Assembly (NCBI RefSeq): GCF_042643165.1
Contig: NZ_JBHRSH010000002.1
Span: 1,054,001-1,118,000, forward strand
Source: Hyphococcus aureus
Lineage (GTDB): Bacteria > Pseudomonadota > Alphaproteobacteria > Caulobacterales > Parvularculaceae
Direction: 5' to 3'
DNA: 64,000 nucleotides
Every line of letters begins with the position of its first letter. Positions within the stretch are counted from its first letter, which is position 1. A program made the position numbers and the translations under genes. Under the pieces are notes generated by a model that saw only the letters and a program-made list of their open reading frames with translations, ran no database searches and was not told the origin of the DNA. Shown here one piece after another: positions 1-7,553 of this stretch.

Positions 1-1122
1 GACGCGGGCGGATTTGACCACCTGCGGCAGGAACATCCTGCCGTCGCCGAAGAGATCGCCGACGACATTCATGCCGTCCATCAACGGGCCTTCGATCACA
101 TGGAGCGGCCGCTCGGCGGCGAGCCGCGCTTCCTCTGTGTCTGCATCGATATATTCAGTAACGCCATGCACCAGCGCATGAACAAGACGTTCGCGCACGG
201 GCTTTTCGCGCCAAGCGAGGTCTTTTTCCTGCACCTGCCCTTTCTGGCCGCGAAAACGTTCAGCGATTTCCAAAAGGCGTTCGGTCGCGTCCTCGCGGCG
301 ATTGAGGATTACATCTTCAACGCGCTCGCGCAAATCCGGCTCAATGTCGTCATAGATGTCGAGCTGACCGGCATTGACGATGGCCATATTCAATCCGTCC
401 TTGATCGCATGATATAGAAAGACCGAATGCATGGCGCGCCGGACCGGCTCATTGCCACGGAAAGAAAACGATACATTGGAAAGACCGCCAGAGACATGCA
501 CGCCAGGCATCGCCTTGCGGATGCGCCCAGCGGCGTCAATGAACGCGCGGGCGTAATCATTGTGTTCTTCAATGCCGGTGGCGACCGCGAAAATATTCGG
601 ATCGAAGATAATGTCCTCGGGCGGAAAACCGACTTTCTTGGTCAGAAGATCATAAGCACGTTGGCAGATACGCAGTTTATCGTCGGCCGTCTCGGCCTGG
701 CCTTTCTCGTCAAACGCCATCACCACTGTCGCGGCGCCATAAGACAGGATTTCGCGCGCCTGTTTCAGGAACGGCTCTTCACCCTCTTTGAGGGAAATCG
801 AATTGACGATTGCCTTGCCCTGCACGCATTTAAGGCCCGCCTCAATCACCTCCCATTTCGATGAGTCGATCATCACCGGCACACGGGCGATGTCAGGCTC
901 TGCGGCGATCAGGTTCAAAAAGGTCCGCATGGCGAGCGCGCCGTCAAGCATACCCTCATCCATATTGACGTCGATGATCTGCGCGCCGTTCTCAACCTGC
1001 TGGCGCGCAACTTCCACCGCATCGGCGTAGCGCCCTTCTGTGATCATCTTGCGGAAGACGGCGGAGCCGGTGACGTTGGTGCGTTCGCCGATATTGATGA
1101 AAGTGGCTGTTTGTTCAGACAT
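1..1122 (-). CDS. metH: Cobalamin-dependent methionine synthase, pterin/B12 part (MetH2), partial at left edge
   Basis: Transfers the methyl group of methyltetrahydrofolate through cob(I)alamin to homocysteine, in the cytoplasm. About 374 codons lie in the window and the 3' end is missing. The protein starts directly with the pterin-binding domain: GERTNVTGS near residue 12, DVNMDEGM near 51, MIDSSKWE near 82 and NSISLKEGE near 108, with a conserved-looking VSGGLSNVSFSFRG further on. Near the edge it enters the B12 cap/binding region (GPLMDGMNVVGDLFGDGRMFLP). The homocysteine-binding domain of one-piece MetH is absent and is encoded by the next gene upstream. The ATG lies 3 bases after the stop of that gene, with GAGG about 12 bases upstream, so the two are in one operon. 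The split form is common in Alphaproteobacteria (family knowledge). Whether the C-terminal reactivation domain exists cannot be seen. Confidence 0.95.
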   Translation of the reverse strand, partial: MSEQTATFINIGERTNVTGSAVFRKMITEGRYADAVEVARQQVENGAQIIDVNMDEGMLDGALAMRTFLNLIAAEPDIARVPVMIDSSKWEVIEAGLKCVQGKAIVNSISLKEGEEPFLKQAREILSYGAATVVMAFDEKGQAETADDKLRICQRAYDLLTKKVGFPPEDIIFDPNIFAVATGIEEHNDYARAFIDAAGRIRKAMPGVHVSGGLSNVSFSFRGNEPVRRAMHSVFLYHAIKDGLNMAIVNAGQLDIYDDIEPDLRERVEDVILNRREDATERLLEIAERFRGQKGQVQEKDLAWREKPVRERLVHALVHGVTEYIDADTEEARLAAERPLHVIEGPLMDGMNVVGDLFGDGRMFLPQVVKSARV

Positions 1123-1125
1123 GGG

Positions 1126-2193
1126 TCAGGCGACCTCAAAAGGTTCAAGGCCCGACAGGCGCATGGCGCGCGGGCGTTGGGAAATTTCACGCGGGGCCGC
1201 GCCCTGCGCAGCATTGGCGATGGCGGCGATGTGTTCAGGGGTCGCGCCGCAACAGCCGCCAAGAATATTGACGAGGCCGCTTTGCGCCCATTCGCCAAGC
1301 ATGGCCGACGTCGCCTCCGGCGTTTCTTCATATTCACCGAAGGCGTTAGGCAGGCCGGCATTGGGGTATGCGGCCACAAGCGTGTCCGTAATCCGCGCCA
1401 GTGTTGCGATATGCGGCCTCATCAAATCGGCGCCGAGGGCGCAGTTCAAACCCACCGCAAAAGGCTTTGCGTGGCGCACCGAATTCCAGAACGCCTCCAC
1501 CGTCTGACCGGAAAGCGTTCGCCCGGATCTGTCGGTGATGGTGCCGGAAATCCAGATCGGCAAGGCCTCCATCCCTTCGGCTTCGAAATCCATGATCGCC
1601 TTCAAAGCCGCCTTGCAGTTCAAGGTGTCGGTGATGGTCTCGATCAGATACATATCGACGCCGCCTTCGTTCAGCGCTTCGATCTGCATCCGGTAGGCGT
1701 CGTAAACGTCTTCAAAGGTGACGGCGCGCGCGCCCGGATCGTTCACATCGGGCGACATGGAAAGCATCTTGTTCAAGGGCCCGATGGAGCCCGCTACGAA
1801 GCGCGGCTTGTCCGGTTCTTTGGCGGTCCAGGCGTCAGCGGACGCGCGGGCGAGACGCGCGCCCTCGCGATTGATGTCGATAACTTCCTGCGCGCCAAGG
1901 TCATAATCGGCCTGCGCGATCACCGTCGATGAAAAGGTGTTGGTCTCGGAAATGTCGGCGCCGGCGGCGTAAAATGTGTCATGCAAGTCTATGACGACTT
2001 CAGGACGGGTAAGACAAAGAACGTCATTGTTGCCCTTCATGTGGCCCTGATAATCGGCGAAGCGATCGCCGCGAAAGTCCGCTTCTTCTAAACCCTTGCG
2101 CTGGATCATCGCGCCCCAACCGCCATCAAGAATGAGGATGCGGTTTTTCGCCGCCTGCTTCAGGGCGGCTATTCTTTTCTGGCGGTCGCTCAT
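1126..2193 (-). CDS. metH: Homocysteine S-methyltransferase part of split methionine synthase (MetH1)
   Basis: Provides the zinc/homocysteine module that works with the separately encoded pterin/B12 module to make methionine. 355 residues. ILDGGWGAMIQ near the N-terminus is the family start of the barrel. The zinc-thiolate ligands are visible as GLNCALGA near residue 225 and GGCCGATPEHI near residue 310. The ATG at 2193 is preferred over an upstream in-frame start because it forms a 4-base ATGA overlap with the metF stop, a sign of translational coupling. Gene order metF-metH1-metH2 on one strand means the enzyme making methyl-THF and the enzyme using it are co-transcribed. The symbol is that of the whole enzyme. 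Confidence 0.93.
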   Translation of the reverse strand: MSDRQKRIAALKQAAKNRILILDGGWGAMIQRKGLEEADFRGDRFADYQGHMKGNNDVLCLTRPEVVIDLHDTFYAAGADISETNTFSSTVIAQADYDLGAQEVIDINREGARLARASADAWTAKEPDKPRFVAGSIGPLNKMLSMSPDVNDPGARAVTFEDVYDAYRMQIEALNEGGVDMYLIETITDTLNCKAALKAIMDFEAEGMEALPIWISGTITDRSGRTLSGQTVEAFWNSVRHAKPFAVGLNCALGADLMRPHIATLARITDTLVAAYPNAGLPNAFGEYEETPEATSAMLGEWAQSGLVNILGGCCGATPEHIAAIANAAQGAAPREISQRPRAMRLSGLEPFEVA

Positions 2194-3047
2194 GCGGCTC
2201 TCCTGTCTTTGCCGACGCCAAGGTTGCGGCAAACCTCAATAGCGAGCGGCGCACGGTTCATGACGTAGAAATGAAACGCCTCGACGCCCTCGCTAGCGAG
2301 CCGCGCGCAGATCGATGTTGCGATCTCCACTGTTGCGCGATCGCGCGCTTCGGCATTGTCGCCGCAAGCTTCATAGGCCTGCATGACTTTAAGCGGTGTG
2401 AACGCGCCGCAAAGGCGGGCGATTTTCTGCAATCCGTTAAAATTCGATTGCAGCATGATGCCTGGCGTAATGGGTTTACTAATGCCGAAATCCGCCGCCG
2501 CATCGCGATAGCGTAAAAAGACGTCCGGCTCAAAAAAGAATTGCGTCAACGCGCGATCGGCGCCGGCGTCGAATTTGCGTTTCAGATTTTCAAGCTCGTC
2601 CAGAAGTCCGCGCGCTTCCGGGTGGGTTTCAGGGTAGCAACCCACGGAAATATCGAAATCGGCGACCCGCTTCGCCCCGGCGACAAGATCGGCCGCATAA
2701 GCGTAACCATTTTCGTGGGGCTCATAACGCGCGCCAATCCCCTCAACCGGGTCGCCGCGCAACGCCACAATGCGGTGAACGCCGGAAGACCAGTACTCCT
2801 TGAGGACCTGGTCGATTTCAGCCCGGGAGGCGCAAACGCAGGTAATGTGCCCCGCTGTCGGAGCCTCCCCCGCGAGCGCGGCGGCAACGCCCAGCGTTCG
2901 CTCCCGGGAGGAGCCGCCCGCCCCATAGGTCACGGAAATAAAGCCGGGCTCAAGCGCGGCCAGTTCTCTCGCCACATCGAGGATTTTTGGTGCCCCTTCA
3001 GGCCGCTTGGGCGGGAATAATTCGAAAGAAATCTCTGGCTGATTCAT
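2190..3047 (-). CDS. metF: 5,10-methylenetetrahydrofolate reductase
   Basis: Reduces methylene-THF to methyl-THF, the methyl donor for the downstream methionine synthase genes. 285 residues, the usual bacterial MetF size. Family features are SFELFPPK at the N-terminus (catalytic Glu in the first strand), SVTYGAGGSSRERT near residue 38, ALRGDPVEG near 96, a QFFFE segment near 170 and a PLKVMQAYE region. First gene of the metF-metH1-metH2 operon. The Shine-Dalgarno sequence is weak. The upstream 350 bases are AT-rich close to the gene and hold a perfect inverted repeat that may be an operator. Confidence 0.95.
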   Translation of the reverse strand: MNQPEISFELFPPKRPEGAPKILDVARELAALEPGFISVTYGAGGSSRERTLGVAAALAGEAPTAGHITCVCASRAEIDQVLKEYWSSGVHRIVALRGDPVEGIGARYEPHENGYAYAADLVAGAKRVADFDISVGCYPETHPEARGLLDELENLKRKFDAGADRALTQFFFEPDVFLRYRDAAADFGISKPITPGIMLQSNFNGLQKIARLCGAFTPLKVMQAYEACGDNAEARDRATVEIATSICARLASEGVEAFHFYVMNRAPLAIEVCRNLGVGKDRRAA

Positions 3048-3401
3048 GTGCGGCGGCCCAATTTATTGTTTTTACGACTATTTTTATCCTATTAGTATAT
3101 ATACCACATATACCATCAGGATATAAACATATCCTTATATGATTGGAAAGCGCATTTTTCTGCGCTGCACATAAATTTTCCTGAACGACAGAAAAAGCGC
3201 CTGCGAGGCGAGCCTGGGCCGAGGGTGGTTTTATGGGGGAATGCTGGTGCGATGAGCTAGCGGCAGACTGCGCCGGAAGATCCATTAAGGCATCGCCAAG
3301 AGCACGCATTTCCTGGACATGTTGGCCCCAGGGTAGGTCGGTCCCGGGTGATCAGGGGATCGCCCAGCTTATCAATGACGATTACGGCCTTGCACGCAAA
3401 G
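3048..3401. promoter_or_regulatory. Intergenic leader of metF, AT-rich, with inverted repeats
   Basis: 354 bases without a convincing gene between dgcA and metF. The 130 bases next to metF are much more AT-rich than the surroundings. They hold AGGATAT-AAAC-ATATCCT (3118-3135), a perfect 7-base inverted repeat, overlapped by CATAT-CCTT-ATATG (about 3128-3141). A weak match to the island operator (ATACCATC, 3110-3117) lies about 65 bases before metF. At 3190-3211 the minus strand reads a short GCCT/AGGC hairpin followed by TTTTT, a possible weak terminator for the dgcA transcript. I looked for SAM, SAH and cobalamin riboswitch landmarks and saw none. Small open frames here overlap metF or lack coding character. 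Confidence 0.4.
3118..3135. promoter_or_regulatory. Perfect inverted repeat upstream of metF, candidate operator
   Basis: AGGATAT, 4-base loop, ATATCCT, centred about 80 bases before the metF start. The size and position fit an ArsR-type methyl-cycle repressor (SahR/SamR class) or another dimeric regulator. The link to such a regulator is inference; no regulator gene is adjacent. Confidence 0.4.
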
Positions 3402-4376
3402 TCACCCCCAAAGCGCAGCTTCAGGCTGCCCGACCATATTGCCATCGTAGCGTATGGCGTTTTCCATATCCGTTTCCGCCAGAAGCGGGCCGTCAAGATC
3501 AACAAATTCGCAGAATTGTCCGATAATGAACGCCGGCGCCATTGAGAGCGATGAACCGGCCATACAACCGACCATGAGGCGCAGGTTCATCGTCTTCGCC
3601 TCTCGCACAAGGCGCAACCCTTCGGTGAGACCGCCCGCCTTGTCGAGCTTGATGTTGACCACCTGATAGCGGTCGCGAATGTCGCCGAGCGACGCCGCAG
3701 TCTGGCATGATTCATCGGCGCACAGCGGAACCGGGCTTTCAAAATCAGCGAGAGCGCCGTCGCCACCAGCAGGCAAGGGCTGCTCGATCAATTCAACGCC
3801 TAGCTCGTAGAACCGCGGCGCCCATTCGCAAAGCTGTTCAAATGTCCATGATTGATTGGCGTCGACGACAATGACCGCATCATGGCGCGCCGCGCGCACC
3901 GCTGCGACCCGGTCGAGATCGGCGCCGCCATCGAGTTTCAACTTGAAGACATCATACGTCGCTTCCTTTGCGCGCGCCGCCATCACCTGCGGATCATCGA
4001 CGCTGAGGGTGAAAACAGTCTTCAGAGGCTTCACCGCATTGACGCCTGCGAGCGACCACGCCCGTCGGCCAGTCCTCTTGGCTTCAAGGTCCCAGAAGGC
4101 GCAGTCGACGGCATTACGCGCCCCGCCCGCCGGCATGAGCGACTGCAACTCAGCGCGCCCGGCGCCGTTGCGAATGTCACCAGCGATTGCGGAAAGCTGT
4201 TCCACCATCGTGTCCGCCGTTTCTCCGCGATAGAAAACCGGAATCCCCTCGCCGCGGCCTGTGGCTCCCGCATCGTTCAGCGAAACCTGGACGGTTTCGA
4301 TGACTGACTGGCTATAATTGGCGATCTTCAGGGGCGTTTTCAGCGCCCAGTCCACACGCTTGACGTCGATGCGCAT
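3402..4376 (-). CDS. dgcA: Dipeptide epimerase, L-Ala-D/L-Glu epimerase type (enolase superfamily)
   Basis: Inverts the C-terminal residue of dipeptides such as L-Ala-D-Glu from peptidoglycan, making them usable by ordinary peptidases; cytoplasmic, Mg-dependent. 324 residues. The enolase-superfamily barrel shows the KxK pair in FKLKLD (K145, K147), metal ligands at D172 (VDANQ), E198 (LIEQP) and D221 (CADES), the second base K243/K246 region (NIKLDKAGG), and the C-terminal DxD (D293, D295 in VDLDGP), which is diagnostic of dipeptide epimerases. It lies 12 bases downstream of an N-acyl-D-amino-acid deacylase on the same strand, so the two form one operon. Real substrate specificity could differ from Ala-Glu. 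Confidence 0.88.
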   Translation of the reverse strand: MRIDVKRVDWALKTPLKIANYSQSVIETVQVSLNDAGATGRGEGIPVFYRGETADTMVEQLSAIAGDIRNGAGRAELQSLMPAGGARNAVDCAFWDLEAKRTGRRAWSLAGVNAVKPLKTVFTLSVDDPQVMAARAKEATYDVFKLKLDGGADLDRVAAVRAARHDAVIVVDANQSWTFEQLCEWAPRFYELGVELIEQPLPAGGDGALADFESPVPLCADESCQTAASLGDIRDRYQVVNIKLDKAGGLTEGLRLVREAKTMNLRLMVGCMAGSSLSMAPAFIIGQFCEFVDLDGPLLAETDMENAIRYDGNMVGQPEAALWG

Positions 4377-4388
4377 CCCTGTCTCCGA

Positions 4389-6038
4389 TTATTTTTTTCT
4401 TTTTTTGTGCGGCGCTGGAACCGGCGACGTTTTCAATTCACGCTTGACGATGACACCGTGGGGGTCACCAGTCGCTTCGCCGTCCCGGATCGCGAATGCG
4501 CCGTTGACCAGCACATGCTCAACGCCGACCGGCATCAGCATCGGCTCCGCCCACGTCGATCGGTCAGCGATGGCGTCGGCGTCGAAGACGCACAGATCCG
4601 CATAAGCCCCCTCTTCGATGCGTCCGCGCTCTTTCAATCCCGTAAAATCCGCAGGCGCTGAGGTCATCTTGCGGACCGCCTCGCCGAGAGACAGCACACC
4701 ATCCTCGCGAACATATTTTCCGAAAATACGTGGGAACGTTCCAAATGCGCGCGGATGGACGACGCTCGCCTCGTCGAATTTCGGATAGGCGTCGCTCGCC
4801 ACCATCGCCCAGGGCTGTTTCAGCAGATCGACCATGTCTTCTTCATAGAAGCCGCCGACACTGATAATCACATCGCCCTGCGCCTCCATCAGCAGTTCAG
4901 CCACAGCTTCGAAGCCGTCGATATTCTCGTCCGCCGCAACTTCGGAAATAAAGCGCATCTCATATTGCTCGCAGCCCGGACAATCGAGAATATAGAGCGA
5001 TGATGCCCCAGACGCCTTGTAATGGCTGAAACCGTCGGCCCCGCCGGTCACTGTTTCGTGGCGCAGGCGCGCGCGCTCTTCAGGGTTGCGCAACAGCGCA
5101 CGCACGTCGGCGAGGCTTGAAACGGAAACGCCTTCAGGAAAGGATAAAACATCCCACAGCTTCACCGTCGCCACCGCGGGATAAGGATATTGATCGGCCG
5201 TGACCCTGACGCCGTCGCGATTGGCGTCCTCGACCTGCTCAATCACCGCTTTCATCAAACCGCGATGGTGTTTGCCTGGCGTCGTTAAATGGGTGAGATT
5301 GACGGGCACCCCCGCCTGGCGGCCGATCTCGATCGCTTCCCAGTTCGACTGCAACAGCGCGCTATGCGGATCGCGCACATGGCTGCTGTATACGCCGCCA
5401 TAAGGCGCCGCCATTTTCGCCAATGCGATCACCTCATCGGTTTCACTGAAAACACCCGGCGAATACATCAACCCGGTGGCGAGCCCGACCGCACCCATTT
5501 TCATGCCTTCATCGGCAAGCGCAGCCATCTGCGTCAGTTCATCCTTCAAAGGCGCGCGATTCTGGCGATCGCCCATTACATTCTCACGAATGCCGTTATG
5601 GCCGACGAAAAAGGCTACATTCACACCTGAACCGATTTTGTCGACGGTCGTAAAAATGCCGCGCAATCGTTCTGGATCGTAAGATCCGTCCGGGCCTATC
5701 ACGATGGTCGTTACGCATTGTCGCAATGTTTTTTCGCTGAGATTGGCGCCTTCGACAGAGCCGAACGCATATTCGGAATGATTATGCAGATCGATGGCGC
5801 CAGGCGAGACCATCAGCCCGCTGATATCCAGCGTTTGCAGCGCATCCATTTTCAGGTTTTTGCCGACGGCGACGATACGCTCGCCCTTGATGGCGAGGTC
5901 AGCGCGGCGCGGAGACTTTCCGGTTCCGTCGATAATGGCGCCGCCGACGAGCAGAATGTCCGCGTTCTCCGCTTGCGCCGGCGCCGCCATGAGCAGCGAC
6001 GCGGCCACGCCGAAAGCTGCATAAATCTTCAATCCCAT
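4389..6038 (-). CDS. Exported N-acyl-D-amino-acid deacylase (D-aminoacylase family, amidohydrolase)
   Basis: Predicted to release D-amino acids from N-acyl (or peptidyl) D-amino acids in the periplasm. 549 residues with a signal peptide ending at about AQA-EN (residues 1-24). Amidohydrolase landmarks: the HxH metal pair in DLHNHSEY near residue 84, a TSxx-type SHVRD near 218, a THLTTPGKHH motif near 247 (metal-binding His), and ASDAYP near 410 (catalytic Asp). The C-terminal family signature GRIEEGAYADLCVFD follows. The C-terminus is very basic (KKRKK). First gene of an operon with dgcA. The start is 53 bases from a TTTGCATTACCATC element. Distant family members act on dipeptides or carbamoyl substrates, so the acyl group is uncertain. 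Confidence 0.85.
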   Translation of the reverse strand: MGLKIYAAFGVAASLLMAAPAQAENADILLVGGAIIDGTGKSPRRADLAIKGERIVAVGKNLKMDALQTLDISGLMVSPGAIDLHNHSEYAFGSVEGANLSEKTLRQCVTTIVIGPDGSYDPERLRGIFTTVDKIGSGVNVAFFVGHNGIRENVMGDRQNRAPLKDELTQMAALADEGMKMGAVGLATGLMYSPGVFSETDEVIALAKMAAPYGGVYSSHVRDPHSALLQSNWEAIEIGRQAGVPVNLTHLTTPGKHHRGLMKAVIEQVEDANRDGVRVTADQYPYPAVATVKLWDVLSFPEGVSVSSLADVRALLRNPEERARLRHETVTGGADGFSHYKASGASSLYILDCPGCEQYEMRFISEVAADENIDGFEAVAELLMEAQGDVIISVGGFYEEDMVDLLKQPWAMVASDAYPKFDEASVVHPRAFGTFPRIFGKYVREDGVLSLGEAVRKMTSAPADFTGLKERGRIEEGAYADLCVFDADAIADRSTWAEPMLMPVGVEHVLVNGAFAIRDGEATGDPHGVIVKRELKTSPVPAPHKKRKK

Positions 6039-6090
6039 TAGTCGCCCTTTCCTGTCGCCTCGCCTACCGGCGCAGGCCGAAGCAATATTG

Positions 6091-6104
6091 TTTGCATTAC
6101 CATC
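6091..6104 (+). promoter_or_regulatory. Island operator copy 1 (TTTGCATTACCATC)
   Basis: Identical to copy 2 over 14 bases. Located 53 bases upstream of the minus-strand deacylase start. Part of a set of seven similar elements found only before transcription units of the D-amino-acid island. Confidence 0.6.
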
Positions 6105-6180
6105 TTTTTTGTCAAAATCAACCGAGCGGCTGATGCGCGCCCGAAAAGACAGTGAAACGAGAAGCGGAATCTGTTAATTT

Positions 6181-6197
6181 GTTTGCATTACCATCTA
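6181..6197 (+). promoter_or_regulatory. Island operator copy 2 (17-base form)
   Basis: GTTTGCATTACCATCTA. Its reverse complement recurs exactly, over 17 bases, at 12033-12049 before the TonB receptor gene, 5.8 kb away. Lies 47 bases before the serine hydrolase start codon, where a repressor or activator could act on RNA polymerase. Confidence 0.65.
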
Positions 6198-6244
6198 TTA
6201 GACAGTACCATCCCGGCCGGCGCATCGCATCCACGAGGAAATCA

Positions 6245-7546
6245 ATGAAAAGCCAGACTTCAACGCAGACTTTCCGCAACAATCCCAGGAACGCGCGCTT
6301 TATATCAGCGCTGGTTCTGTCAACCGCATGTCTCTTTCCGGTAGAAAGCATGGCCGCAGGCGCAAAAAACACAAACCCTTCTGTTTCCGCCGCCTGCAGC
6401 GGCTCGCTAGAAGCGTCGCAATCCATCCCTTCAGCCCTGTTCGAAGGCCCCTGCGCGCGCACCGATGAAGAGCTCGACAACGCGTTCAAGGCGCTAGCTG
6501 CGGACAATCTTTTTTCAGGCGCGGTTCTGATCGCAAAGGACGGCCGCCCATTGTTTCAGGGCGCTTACGGCGCGGCGAGCCGCGAATATTCCATACCCAA
6601 CACAGTCGACACCCAGTTCAATCTTGCTTCCGCCGGCAAGATGTTCACCGCCGTCTCCATCGCGCAACTCGTCGAACAGGGCCGGCTCTCCTATGACGAT
6701 ACGATCGACAAGTTTCTCGATGAAACATGGCTCGATCCCGAAATCGCGAAAAAAATCACCGTCTCAAACCTCTTAAGCCACACGGGCGGGCTGTCGGGCT
6801 ATTTCAACGAACGCTATATCGAATCCTCTCGCCTGTTGTTCCGGGAAGTGAAAGACTTCAAACCACTGGTGGTTGACAGCGCGCTTTCCTTTGAACCGGG
6901 CAGCCAGTGGTCCTACAGCAATACAGGCTTCCTGTTGCTAGGCGCGATCATTGAGTCGGTCACGGGCCAGGATTATCCGGACTATATCAAGGAGCACATT
7001 TTCATTCCTGCCGGAATGACGCGCACGGCGCCGCTTGATCTCGATCATATCAATCACGGCTATGCGCAAGGCTATGCGCGCAAGCCTGATCGCGAGTTGC
7101 CGAACGGCAATCCGCCGAAGAACCCCGACTACAGAACTATGGTGACAGTGATGGCCGAGCGCACACGCCTCGCCAACAGCTATAATCCTATTTTCACCAA
7201 CAATATCCTAGACCATGTGGTGCGGGGCGGACCCGGCGGCGGCTCCTTTTCCACCGTGCTCGACATGCTGAGCTTTCTTGAAGCGCTCAAACGCGGCGAT
7301 CATGTCAGCAAGGAAACAGTCGCGCTTCTCACCAGCCCGAAGCCGATGTCGCCGGAATATGGTTATGGCATGCAGCTCGTCGACGGAGCGTACGGCCATA
7401 GCGGCGGCTTTCTGGGCATCAGCACGATGACCCTGTCCTATCCCGACGGTTATGAGATGATCGTCTTTTCCAACATCGACTGGGGCAGCCAGGTCGCTAT
7501 CGACAAAATGCTGGAGCTTGCCGGATATAAACCGCCCAAACGCTAG
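6245..7546 (+). CDS. Exported S12-family serine hydrolase (beta-lactamase/DD-peptidase/D-aminopeptidase fold)
   Basis: Serine hydrolase of the beta-lactamase-related family, predicted periplasmic. 433 residues. An N-terminal hydrophobic stretch (about residues 17-32) followed by SMAAGA looks like a signal peptide. Catalytic motifs: SxxK in NLASAGK (S129, K132), YxN in WSYSNTG (Y224, N226) and HxG in GHSGG near residue 395. Start chosen at the ATG with GAGGAA 5 bases before it; an upstream frame extension has no ribosome site and overlaps the operator. The following aminotransferase begins 7 bases after the stop. Context (deacylase, dgcA, dsdA) favours a D-amino-acid peptidase or esterase rather than antibiotic resistance; the substrate is unknown. 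Confidence 0.82.
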   Translation: MKSQTSTQTFRNNPRNARFISALVLSTACLFPVESMAAGAKNTNPSVSAACSGSLEASQSIPSALFEGPCARTDEELDNAFKALAADNLFSGAVLIAKDGRPLFQGAYGAASREYSIPNTVDTQFNLASAGKMFTAVSIAQLVEQGRLSYDDTIDKFLDETWLDPEIAKKITVSNLLSHTGGLSGYFNERYIESSRLLFREVKDFKPLVVDSALSFEPGSQWSYSNTGFLLLGAIIESVTGQDYPDYIKEHIFIPAGMTRTAPLDLDHINHGYAQGYARKPDRELPNGNPPKNPDYRTMVTVMAERTRLANSYNPIFTNNILDHVVRGGPGGGSFSTVLDMLSFLEALKRGDHVSKETVALLTSPKPMSPEYGYGMQLVDGAYGHSGGFLGISTMTLSYPDGYEMIVFSNIDWGSQVAIDKMLELAGYKPPKR

Positions 7547-7553
7547 AGCAGCC

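Larger units (their letters stand above)
6039..6244. promoter_or_regulatory. Divergent promoter region of the deacylase-dgcA and serine hydrolase operons
   Basis: 206 bases between two divergent operons. Two copies of TTTGCATTACCATC, both in plus orientation and 91 bases apart, lie one before each gene: about 53 bases before the minus-strand start (6038) and 50 bases before the plus-strand start (6245). A further partial copy (AGTACCATC) lies at 6205-6213. GAGGAA sits just before the ATG at 6245 as ribosome binding site. The paired arrangement suggests joint control of both operons by one regulator. Confidence 0.6.

Noticed and set aside
2998..3309. Small minus-strand frame overlapping the 5' end of metF and its leader
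   Set aside because: Overlaps metF out of frame, has an AT-rich non-coding second half and no recognisable content.
3048..3401. SAM, SAH or cobalamin riboswitch before metF
   Set aside because: None of the conserved riboswitch core sequences was seen on the minus strand. Only simple inverted repeats are present.
6245..7546. Reading the two SxxK serine hydrolases as beta-lactamase resistance genes
   Set aside because: The motifs are shared by DD-peptidases, esterases and D-aminopeptidases. Surrounding genes are metabolic and share an operator, so resistance is not the best reading.
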